Assembly (NCBI GenBank): GCA_964608965.1
Contig: CAZSPZ010000001.1
Location: 142,376-206,375, forward strand
DNA from: UBA10908 sp964608965
Lineage (GTDB): Bacteria > Bacillota > Clostridia > Peptostreptococcales > Anaerovoracaceae
DNA length: 64,000 nucleotides
Direction of reading: 5' to 3'
In this document: positions 34,269 to 40,997 of the stretch, piece after piece
Position numbering within the stretch: position 1 is the stretch's first letter
How the letters are laid out: every line of letters begins with the position of its first letter
Position numbers and translations under genes: made by a program
The notes under the pieces: generated by a model
What the model was told of the DNA's origin: nothing
The model's database searches: none
Seen by the model: the letters and a program-made list of their open reading frames with translations, nothing else

Positions 34269-35462
34269 CTATTTTTTAAAATCTTCTTTTACTTTTGCCA
34301 GAACAGCTTCGTCTCCGAATATTTTCAATGCCTGCAGGCCGATCAGCATGGCCCCTTGTTTTATTGCTTCTCCGGCCTGTTTTGAGTTTGCGTAACTGCC
34401 AAACAAAGCGGTATGAAGTGGCGTTCCTTGCGGTGCGATGGATAGGCAGGGGTGAAAAGTAGGGCACACGTAACTCACGTTGCCGGCGTCTGTAGAGGCA
34501 AATATCCTGCCCGGATCTCCGTCCAATGCCAAATGCAGCTCCTCGAATGTTTCCGCCAGGCATTTCAATCCGGTTTCGTTTCCCTTTAAGTCGGAATAAT
34601 CGCGGGTTGCGGGGCTCTTTTCGAAAGAAGTCTGCGTCGCTATGGCGGCACCCTTTGCACAGTCGTCCACGCGGGCTTGTATCTCGTCTGCGTAATCTTT
34701 ATTTAAAGCGCGCACAAAAAATTCGCAGGAAGCTTCTTCCGGCACCGTATTGGGAATGACGCCTCCGTTTCTGATAATACCATGCATGCGTACATCCGGT
34801 TTTACGTGTTGACGCATCATATCAATACCATGAAACATGAGCTGCACGCCATTTAAAGCATTCTTGCCTTCCCAGGGCGCTGCCGCTCCATGGGCAGTCT
34901 TTCCATGAAAAGTATATATGTTTCCCCGAAGCGCTAAGCATATCGGCGCAAGAACATTGCAATCGTAAAGATGTACGATCATGGCCATGTCGTAATCGTC
35001 AAACACACCGTGATCTATGAGCGTCGCTTTGCCGCCGCCGCGTTCTTCTGCCGGCGTTCCTATGATGTGAACATCCAAATCCAGTTCGTCTTGTATCTTG
35101 CGCATCGACAGCCCCGCAAGCACACTGATTGCAGCGCTTACATTATGTCCGCAGGCATGGCCTATTTCAGGGAGGGCATCGTACTCGGTCATAATGGCCA
35201 TTTTGCGTCTGTGTTTATTGTCTCCGAATACAGCGCGGAAAGCCGTAGGCAGTCCGCCCAGAGGATATTCCACCTCGTAGCCTTCGTCTGTAAGCAGTCG
35301 GACGATTTCCTCCGAAGATCGGAATTCTCTGTCGGAAATCTCCGGATGTTCAAAGAGCCAGTTGCTTAAATCCAAACAAGCGGGGTAGTACTTATTCGCC
35401 CCTTCCGACAATATTTGCTTTTGTCTTTCATATGCTGCCTTCGTTGTTTCCATTATTTCCAT
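34269..35462 (-). CDS. M20-family metallopeptidase/amidohydrolase
   Basis: A 397-residue M20D-type hydrolase. Metal and catalytic motifs are MTEYDALPEIGHACGHNVS and GTPAEERGGGKA (the EE pair), with a later FHGKTAHGAAAPWEGKNAL dimerisation/substrate segment. Related proteins cleave N-acyl amino acids or p-aminobenzoyl-glutamate; the substrate is not determined. The ATG at 35460-35462 is preceded by AAGGAAG on the minus strand and overlaps the end of rnhB by 10 bases, so it is probably in one operon with rnhB and the NYN gene. Confidence 0.87.
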   Translation of the reverse strand: MEIMETTKAAYERQKQILSEGANKYYPACLDLSNWLFEHPEISDREFRSSEEIVRLLTDEGYEVEYPLGGLPTAFRAVFGDNKHRRKMAIMTEYDALPEIGHACGHNVSAAISVLAGLSMRKIQDELDLDVHIIGTPAEERGGGKATLIDHGVFDDYDMAMIVHLYDCNVLAPICLALRGNIYTFHGKTAHGAAAPWEGKNALNGVQLMFHGIDMMRQHVKPDVRMHGIIRNGGVIPNTVPEEASCEFFVRALNKDYADEIQARVDDCAKGAAIATQTSFEKSPATRDYSDLKGNETGLKCLAETFEELHLALDGDPGRIFASTDAGNVSYVCPTFHPCLSIAPQGTPLHTALFGSYANSKQAGEAIKQGAMLIGLQALKIFGDEAVLAKVKEDFKK

Positions 35463-36112
35463 GCACTTCCTTTTTCAATATAACCGTTTAAAAAACTTTT
35501 CCTATGTAAAGGACAAAGTCCGTGCGCATCCAGGCCCTCGTAATGCGCTTTCGTGCCGTATCCTTTGTTCCTGTCAAATGCATACCAGGGATATTGTTCG
35601 TGGTATGCCACCATTTCCCGATCTCTTGTGACCTTTGCCAGAATGGATGCTGCCGCGATGCTTACCGAGGTTGAATCTCCGCGAATAATAGCAGTTTGCG
35701 GGATGTTCAAGTTTTTCAGCGTTACGGCGTCAATTAAAACATGGTCAGGAATGACGGAGAGCCTATGGATTGCCTCTGCCATGGCTTCCTTCGTCGCTTC
35801 GAGGATATTGATCTTGTCGATGCAGATATTGTCCCGACGCCCGATTGCCCAACAAAGCGCCGCAGACTTAATTTCTTCGAAAAGCTCATCTCTTCGCTTG
35901 GCGGATAATTTTTTTGAATCATCTACTCCAAGCAGAGAAAAATTTTTGGGCAGGATCACCGCAGCCGTTACTACGGGACCGGCCAGAGGGCCGCGACCCA
36001 CTTCGTCTACCCCCGCAATAAAGAAGCGACCCTCGGCATACAGCGCTCTTTCGTAGCGCTGCATCTCTTGGAGACGCTCCGTTAGTTTATTGATCTGATC
36101 TTCCCTGGTCAT
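35453..36112 (-). CDS. rnhB: Ribonuclease HII
   Basis: Removes ribonucleotides embedded in DNA and RNA-DNA hybrids. The 219 residues contain the signature GVDEVGRGPLAGPVV with the first catalytic Asp-Glu pair, the later DHVLIDAV and ASILAKVTRDREM blocks, and YGTKAHYEGL near the C-terminus. The length is typical. It starts 1 base after the stop of the NYN-domain gene and overlaps the M20 gene. Confidence 0.96.
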   Translation of the reverse strand: MTREDQINKLTERLQEMQRYERALYAEGRFFIAGVDEVGRGPLAGPVVTAAVILPKNFSLLGVDDSKKLSAKRRDELFEEIKSAALCWAIGRRDNICIDKINILEATKEAMAEAIHRLSVIPDHVLIDAVTLKNLNIPQTAIIRGDSTSVSIAAASILAKVTRDREMVAYHEQYPWYAFDRNKGYGTKAHYEGLDAHGLCPLHRKSFLNGYIEKGSAWK

Positions 36113-36113
36113 A

Positions 36114-37013
36114 TCACTCTCTGTCGGCTTGAAATTCTCTGAGATATACTTGTCTTACGCTGGAATTTTCGTTTCGAACGGACTTCATTTCAAAGCCTTT
36201 CAATGACTTTAAAAAGGGAGTCAGTTTAGGAAATCCGTAGTTCCTTACATCGAAGTCGGGGTAGCGTTTTAGCAGGCGGTTGCCAAGGTCGCTGATGGAA
36301 ACCCAACCGTCTTCGTCGGAATTTTCGGCGATGATAGGGGCGATGGCCGCTCTGATTGTATCCAGACTGGTTACAACTGCAACGGGCAGTTCGTCTTCTT
36401 CCTCCACGCGCACAATCCCAATATCCTGTGGATGGAATTTTCCGGTCTTCTGGTCTTTTTCCATCTTTGGAACCACTTTGATCTCTGCGGCTTTGCTGAC
36501 CACAGGCTTTGCTTTGTTGATCACAGGTTTTGGTTTTAGGGCTGTTCTGTTTCTGCTCGGATTGACTTGAGTTTCTCCCGAGAGAATGTCCAGATATTTA
36601 AACTTATTGCAAGCGGAGATAAAAGCTTTCGGTGTTTTTTGCTCTCCCATGCCAACAACCATCATGCCGGATTCCCTGAGTCTGGATGCAAGTCGTGTAA
36701 AATCGCTGTCGCTGGTTACGAGGCAAAAGCCTTCTACATTGCCGGAATAGAGAATATCCATAGCATCGATGATCATGGCGGAGTCTGTGGCGTTTTTACC
36801 TGTAGTATAGCCATATTGCTGAATCGGCGTGACGGAATGCTCGAGCAAAACTCTTTTCCATGGCGCAAGAGCAGGCTTTGTCCAATCCCCGTAAATTCTT
36901 TTATAAGTAGCCTCGCCGTCGTTTGATATCTCGTCGAGCACAATTTTTATATATTTATCTGAAATGTTGTCCGCGTCGATCAGGACCGCAAATCGTCTGT
37001 CTCTGGTTGCCAT
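36114..37013 (-). CDS. NYN-domain nuclease-like protein with C-terminal OST-HTH/LOTUS domain
   Basis: A 299-residue protein. Residues 1-150 form a NYN (PIN-like) domain with acidic catalytic residues in LIDADNIS, TDSAMIIDAMD and TSDSDFTRLASRLRE. A basic linker of about 70 residues follows. The C-terminal 75 residues (EDGWVSISDLGNRLLKRYPDFDVRNYGFPKLTPFLKSL) match the OST-HTH/LOTUS fold, an RNA-binding winged helix. The NYN-LOTUS pairing suggests RNA processing, but no bacterial substrate is established. It is the first gene of the minus-strand operon with rnhB. Confidence 0.88.
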   Translation of the reverse strand: MATRDRRFAVLIDADNISDKYIKIVLDEISNDGEATYKRIYGDWTKPALAPWKRVLLEHSVTPIQQYGYTTGKNATDSAMIIDAMDILYSGNVEGFCLVTSDSDFTRLASRLRESGMMVVGMGEQKTPKAFISACNKFKYLDILSGETQVNPSRNRTALKPKPVINKAKPVVSKAAEIKVVPKMEKDQKTGKFHPQDIGIVRVEEEDELPVAVVTSLDTIRAAIAPIIAENSDEDGWVSISDLGNRLLKRYPDFDVRNYGFPKLTPFLKSLKGFEMKSVRNENSSVRQVYLREFQADRE

Positions 37014-37100
37014 AATTCCTCCTTTGGGAACAGCAATAATCTATGTCAACAGTATAATATCACGAATATATGGGGATTGCAAAAAAAAGCACAGGAAGCC

Positions 37101-37128
37101 TTTACACTTCGAATCGGCATGTTATAAT
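37101..37128 (+). promoter_or_regulatory. Strong promoter before the short leader
   Basis: TTTACA (37101-37106), 16-base spacer, and an extended -10 TGTTATAAT (37120-37128). Transcription should begin near 37135, about 30 bases before a 12-codon ORF. Confidence 0.82.
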
Positions 37129-37165
37129 GGTCCTGTAAGTTAAATTTGAACAAAAGGAGGGACCT

Positions 37166-37204
37166 ATGTTTCAAGAAACAAAGCCCTCTCGTGTGAGAGG
37201 CTAA
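37166..37204 (+). CDS. Possible 12-residue leader peptide
   Basis: ATG 37166 opens a 12-codon ORF (MFQETKPSRVRG) ending at TAA 37202-37204. It is preceded by a near-perfect ribosome site, AAAGGAGGG (37153-37161), at 4-base spacing. Codons 7-12 form a hairpin, CCTCTC-gtgt-GAGAGG. CCCTCT in the ORF could also pair with GGAGGG of its own ribosome site. Such alternatives suggest a regulatory leader, but translation is unproven and the element could instead be a small RNA. Confidence 0.4.
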   Translation: MFQETKPSRVRG

Positions 37205-37215
37205 CTTTATGCAAC

Positions 37216-37243
37216 AAGGCGCCGAGAAATCGACGCCTTTTAT
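37216..37243 (+). terminator. Intrinsic terminator after the short leader
   Basis: AAGGCGcCG pairs with CGaCGCCTT around a short A-rich loop, ending in TTTT. It lies between the 12-codon ORF and the DUF2284 gene, so it either ends a small RNA of about 105 nt or attenuates the downstream gene. Confidence 0.7.
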
Positions 37244-37271
37244 AATTTTTCGAAAAATAAAACCGCAGTGA

Positions 37272-37796
37272 ATGGACTATATCCAAGCGATAGGCAGAAA
37301 GTATGGGCCAATAAGAAAGGAAATCCCCGCGATAATGATGAAGCAGGAAAGATTTTCGGCATCCATCGATGTCAATGAAATGTTAGCGCACTATGTGGAA
37401 GTGGATCGATTTCTTGAGTGCTGCCGGGAATGTCCGAATTACGGGCAAAGACACACATGCCCTCCCTACGATTTTGATGTGATGGCCTTTTGGCGGCGAT
37501 ATTCTTTTTTGGATGTTTATGCAGTAAGAATATCTGCGTTGGAATCTTATCAGGAAACAGAAGAAGCGCTGATGGACGAACTCTTTATTTTGGAAGAATC
37601 GACACCGGGGAGCTTATGTTTATCTGCCGGAAATTGCGGTCTTAAAGAAGGGGACCGACTGCGTTACAGCATAGAATCGTTAGGCGGCAATGTGGATCGT
37701 CTGTGCCGGGATTTGCTTGGTATTTCGCTGCAATGGGGTAAGGATGGCGCCGCGCCCGAGCACATCATGCTGGTGGCGGGGTTGCTGAGAAAGTAG
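37272..37796 (+). CDS. DUF2284 predicted metal-binding protein
   Basis: A 174-residue protein of the DUF2284 family. The Cys-rich segment FLECCRECPNYGQRHTCPPYDF and a later LSAGNCGL segment are the likely metal ligands. The biochemical role is unknown. The ATG at 37272 has no good ribosome site; the nearest alternative is the ATG pair inside IMMKQERF (about 21 codons later), which is also poorly served. The gene lies 29 bases beyond the leader terminator, so its expression may need read-through. Confidence 0.8.
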   Translation: MDYIQAIGRKYGPIRKEIPAIMMKQERFSASIDVNEMLAHYVEVDRFLECCRECPNYGQRHTCPPYDFDVMAFWRRYSFLDVYAVRISALESYQETEEALMDELFILEESTPGSLCLSAGNCGLKEGDRLRYSIESLGGNVDRLCRDLLGISLQWGKDGAAPEHIMLVAGLLRK

Positions 37797-37820
37797 GATT
37801 TGTCGTTTCCCTTTTTAGGG

Positions 37821-37849
37821 TTGACTGATCTTGGGTTATAAGGTAAGAT
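37821..37849 (+). promoter_or_regulatory. Possible promoter for the GNAT-Rnk gene
   Basis: TTGACT (37821-37826) and TAAGAT (37844-37849) with 17-base spacing. The -10 is imperfect; the rest of the 146-base gap to the gene is AT-rich without another clear signal. Confidence 0.5.
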
Positions 37850-37942
37850 TAGACATAATAAAATAATTCAAACGAAAAGAACCGTCATAATATTTTAAAT
37901 ATTTGAAGGGCTTTTGTTTCTTACGATGAGGTGTAGTAAAAA

Positions 37943-38869
37943 ATGAGAGAGCCTTTTATTTTTTTATGTTCTGAAATATCAAGAGAAAATGCAATAACGA
38001 TCATTAAATGGTTAAATGATGAAGAAGTCAGGAGATATTTAAGTGATTCCTGCAATGTCGCCGATGATATTCAGCGAATGATTGATAGAGTAACATTGCC
38101 CATTCTAACTCATTTATTCAATCAAAACGGCAGATTTTATATAGCCTACAATAAGCGAAGCGAAGCTGTTGGATTTGTTCGACTGATAAAAAAAGGCGCC
38201 GACTATGAAATTGTCATTGTAATCGGCGATCGAAATAACTGGAACAAAAAATTAGGGACAAGCGTCATTCGCGAGAGCATGAAAATTGCTTTTTTTGAAT
38301 TCAGAGCGCAAAAAATTATCGCAAAAATATATGAGAAAAACAAGAGGTCGATTCAGGCATTTATAAATGCGGGTTTTCAGTTGGAACGTAAAACCGCGGA
38401 CCTTAAAACTTATACCATCACCATGGAGCAATATTTCCGGTTGTTGAAAGGAGTTCAGGCTATGTCTTCTGATATTTATATTACGAATATTGACAAAGAA
38501 AGAATCGAAAAAGTTCTAATAAATATGTCGGGGACTTCCCGAATTTCAGATCAATCGGCTCATAGACTCCAATGCGAACTATGTAGGGCAATCATTGTGG
38601 AACCTCAGGAAATTTCTGGGGATGTCATTACCATGAACTCAAAAGCTTTGCTGCAGCTTGACGAAGATGAAATGGAAGTTTCTCTGGTGTATCCGCAAGA
38701 CGCGGATTTGAATGCAATGAGGCTGTCGATTTTTTCTCCGATAGGTACTGCCATTCTCGGGTACAAAGAAGGCCATACCGTTGAATGGGATGTTCCGTCG
38801 GGTACTTCAAAAATACATATAAAAAAAGTTTTGTATCAACCGGAAGCCGCGGGCGCCTATGACCTTTGA
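37943..38869 (+). CDS. GNAT acetyltransferase fused to Rnk/GreA-C-like domain
   Basis: A 308-residue two-domain protein. Residues 1-165 resemble a RimJ/RimL-type GNAT acetyltransferase, ending in KKIIAKIYEKNKRSIQAFINAGFQLE-like C-terminal strands. Residues 174-308 match Rnk (regulator of nucleoside diphosphate kinase, related to the RNA polymerase secondary-channel factor GreA). Tell-tale blocks are DIYITNIDKERIEKVL, EISGDVITMNSKALLQL, SIFSPIGTAILGYKEG and VLYQPEAAGAYDL. An in-frame ATG at 38462 begins the Rnk part and has its own strong ribosome site. The first half looks more AT-rich than neighbouring genes. The start is supported by GAGGTG at 37928-37933. Confidence 0.85.
   Translation: MREPFIFLCSEISRENAITIIKWLNDEEVRRYLSDSCNVADDIQRMIDRVTLPILTHLFNQNGRFYIAYNKRSEAVGFVRLIKKGADYEIVIVIGDRNNWNKKLGTSVIRESMKIAFFEFRAQKIIAKIYEKNKRSIQAFINAGFQLERKTADLKTYTITMEQYFRLLKGVQAMSSDIYITNIDKERIEKVLINMSGTSRISDQSAHRLQCELCRAIIVEPQEISGDVITMNSKALLQLDEDEMEVSLVYPQDADLNAMRLSIFSPIGTAILGYKEGHTVEWDVPSGTSKIHIKKVLYQPEAAGAYDL
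38447..38464 (+). promoter_or_regulatory. Internal ribosome site and start for the Rnk-like domain
   Basis: AAAGGAG (38447-38453), then 8 bases, then ATG 38462, in frame with the GNAT-Rnk gene exactly at the domain boundary. It would give a separate 135-residue Rnk-like protein. Confidence 0.65.
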
Positions 38870-38914
38870 TTTTAGGCTGGGCGCCAGATGATTTGCGCTT
38901 TGATAACCCCCTTG

Positions 38915-38941
38915 AAAGCCGCTATCAATAGCGGCTTTTTT
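38915..38941 (+). terminator. Intrinsic terminator after the GNAT-Rnk gene
   Basis: An 11-bp perfect stem, AAAGCCGCTAT (38915-38925) with ATAGCGGCTTT (38928-38938), flows into a run of T. Confidence 0.9.
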
Positions 38942-38987
38942 TATGTTAGCTACAATATATTGGGGCGTTGATGCCCCCGTGATGTTC

Positions 38988-39077
38988 AAGTGGAGATGAA
39001 GTGTAAAAAAGTGGGCTAAAATCCCATATTTCTTTAAAAAATACTTGCTCTAGGGAGTGAAGTGGTTTATAGTGGAG
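38988..39077 (+). promoter_or_regulatory. mraZ promoter with GTGG repeats (probable MraZ operators)
   Basis: A possible promoter TTGCTC (39045-39050), 17-base spacer, TATAGT (39068-39073). GTG-type repeats with about 10-base spacing lie upstream (38990, 39001, 39011) and within the promoter (39062, 39072). MraZ proteins bind short tandem GTGG/TGGG repeats at about this pitch upstream of their own genes, so this is a likely autoregulatory site. Confidence 0.55.
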
Positions 39078-39104
39078 ACATACAAAGAACCGGAGGTCTC
39101 CCCT

Positions 39105-39536
39105 GTGTTAATGGGCGTTTATCAAAACTCCATAGATGCGAAAAATCGTCTGATTGTCCCTGCAAAATTCAGGGATGAATTGGGCTATAAATGCGTTCTG
39201 ACAAGGGGACTTGACCAGTGTTTGGTGATTTATCCGATGGGGACGTGGGAAGAGCAGCAAAAGAAACTGGCTTCTTTACCGCGGTCGGACGAACAGGCCA
39301 GAGCTTTTCTTCGTTACATGTATGCAAATGCAGTGGAATGCGAAATAGATAAGCAGGGAAGAATGACTTTGCCTCAGTACTTAAGGGATATAGCAGATAT
39401 AGAAAAAGACTTGGTTACGATAGGAATGCTGGATCGCGTGGAACTTTGGTCCAGAGAAATTTACGATCGGTCCGAAAACGGCGGCTTGCTTTCTCCGGAC
39501 GACTTCAAAAAATTGGGCGACACCTATCAGCTGTAG
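39105..39536 (+). CDS. mraZ: Transcriptional regulator MraZ
   Basis: DNA-binding regulator at the head of the division and cell-wall cluster. The 143 residues have two AbrB-like repeats: MGVYQNSIDAKNRLIVPAKFRDELG in the first and ANAVECEIDKQGRMTLPQYLRDIADIE in the second. I start at GTG 39105, which lies 7 bases after GGAGGT (39092-39097) and gives the normal family length; the longer reading from 39057 and the ATG at 39111 fit the ribosome site less well. It is followed at once by rsmH. Confidence 0.94.
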   Translation: MLMGVYQNSIDAKNRLIVPAKFRDELGYKCVLTRGLDQCLVIYPMGTWEEQQKKLASLPRSDEQARAFLRYMYANAVECEIDKQGRMTLPQYLRDIADIEKDLVTIGMLDRVELWSREIYDRSENGGLLSPDDFKKLGDTYQL

Positions 39537-39545
39537 GTGGCGTAT

Positions 39546-40481
39546 ATGGAATTTAAGCACGTACCGGTACTATACACAGAAGTTCTCGCAAACTTGGCTC
39601 CAAGGCCAAAAGGTTGCTACGTGGATGGTACGCTGGGGGGCGGCGGACACGCCTTAGGCGTGTGCCAGGCGCTTTCCTGGGATGGTCATTTTATCGGGAT
39701 CGACCGAGATGCCGCAGCGCTGGCAGCGGCGCGTACGCGCCTTGCCGCCGCCAATTGCAGGCTGGACTTGGTTCAGAGCAATTATTCGGACATCAAACAG
39801 GTGTTGAAATCCCTGAATGTGGAAAAGATCGACGGAGCCTTGCTGGACTTGGGTGTTTCGTCTTTCCAACTAGATAACCCGCAGCGCGGATTTTCCTACA
39901 TGCAGGATGCACCGTTAGACATGCGCATGAACGACGAGGATGTTCTTAGCGCAGAAACCGTCGTCAACGAATACAGCGAAAGCGAACTTGGCAAAATTAT
40001 CCGGGAATACGGCGAAGAGCGCTGGGCAGTACGGATTGCGGACTTCATCGTAAAAGAAAGAAAACAGCATCGAATTACAACCACCGGCGAGCTGGTGGAA
40101 ATTATAAAAGCAGCCGTACCAAAAGCTGCGCGCAGAGACGGACCTCATCCCGCAAAAAGAACATTTCAGGCCATTCGCATCGAAGTGAACAATGAGCTGG
40201 GACATTTAGAAACAGCATTGGATGATTTTATCGACGTTTTGGCTTCCGGCGGAAGATTGGCAGTGATTACGTTTCACTCCCTGGAAGATCGGATCGTAAA
40301 AGACTGCTTTAATAAAAGACTCGACCCGTGCACCTGCCCGAAATCTTTCCCGATTTGCGCCTGCGGAAAAGTCGCGGATGTAAAAAAGGTAACAGGAAAG
40401 CCGATTGTTCCGCAAGAAGATGAAATAGAGGGCAACCCAAGGGCACGCAGCGCCAAACTCAGAGTATTGGAAAAATTATAA
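39546..40481 (+). CDS. rsmH: 16S rRNA (cytosine(1402)-N4)-methyltransferase
   Basis: SAM-dependent methyltransferase acting on C1402 of 16S rRNA. The 311 residues show HVPVLYTEVLANL at the start, the SAM motif DGTLGGGGHALGVCQ, then LLDLGVSSFQLDNPQRGFSY and a late FHSLEDRIVKDCF. ATG 39546 is 5 bases after AGGTGG (39535-39540), which overlaps the mraZ stop. The mraZ-rsmH-ftsL order is conserved. Confidence 0.96.
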   Translation: MEFKHVPVLYTEVLANLAPRPKGCYVDGTLGGGGHALGVCQALSWDGHFIGIDRDAAALAAARTRLAAANCRLDLVQSNYSDIKQVLKSLNVEKIDGALLDLGVSSFQLDNPQRGFSYMQDAPLDMRMNDEDVLSAETVVNEYSESELGKIIREYGEERWAVRIADFIVKERKQHRITTTGELVEIIKAAVPKAARRDGPHPAKRTFQAIRIEVNNELGHLETALDDFIDVLASGGRLAVITFHSLEDRIVKDCFNKRLDPCTCPKSFPICACGKVADVKKVTGKPIVPQEDEIEGNPRARSAKLRVLEKL

Positions 40482-40499
40482 AAAAGGAGTGCGACGAAA

Positions 40500-40934
40500 G
40501 TGACATCTGCAGAGAAATGGAACGAATATCAGACCGAGTACATCAGATTTGGTGTCGATATGCGTCCGTCCGTCACAAAAGAAAAAGAGACAAAGGTGAA
40601 GCCCGTCAGCCTTGCATCCAGGCAGCGGATTCATGCGTTTATGCTTTTAATCGCCTGCGGGTTCGTTTTTATCGGACTGATTGCGCTCAATGCCTTTTCA
40701 TCCAAACTCCAATATGATATAAATGAATTGAACAAGGAAATACTGACTGCCGAGAGGGTCGTCCAAAATCTGGAGGTGGATATTAAAACCGCTACCAGCA
40801 TAGCCACCGTAGAAGCGAAGGCTTTTGCGCTGGGCATGGTGTATCCAACATTCCAAGAAATTGTATACCTCGAAAGCGGAGGGGATGTGCTGGAAGATTT
40901 TGCCCTGGCCCTTAGAGAATCAGCATATCAGTAA
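40500..40934 (+). CDS. ftsL: Cell division protein FtsL-like
   Basis: A bitopic protein of 144 residues: cytoplasmic N-terminus of about 45 residues, one membrane helix (HAFMLLIACGFVFIGLIALNAF), then a coiled coil (QYDINELNKEILTAERVVQNLEVDIKTATSIATVEAKA). It would join the FtsQ/DivIB-FtsB complex at the septum. Sequence identity in this family is low; position between rsmH and the division PBP is the main support. The GTG start at 40500 follows AAAGGAG by 10 bases. A terminator immediately follows. Confidence 0.82.
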   Translation: MTSAEKWNEYQTEYIRFGVDMRPSVTKEKETKVKPVSLASRQRIHAFMLLIACGFVFIGLIALNAFSSKLQYDINELNKEILTAERVVQNLEVDIKTATSIATVEAKAFALGMVYPTFQEIVYLESGGDVLEDFALALRESAYQ

Positions 40935-40935
40935 C

Positions 40936-40975
40936 GACGCTTCCCGAAACAACAGAAGCGTCTTCTTTTTTTTCT
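40936..40975 (+). terminator. Intrinsic terminator between ftsL and the PBP gene
   Basis: GACGCTTC (40936-40943) pairs perfectly with GAAGCGTC (40955-40962), followed by TTCTTTTTTTT. It interrupts an otherwise continuous division operon. Confidence 0.85.
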
Positions 40976-40997
40976 GACAAGTTACAGTGTGATATAA

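Noticed and set aside
34526..35369. Plus-strand ORFs opposite the M20 peptidase
   Set aside because: They are shadows of a well-supported minus-strand gene with complete catalytic motifs.
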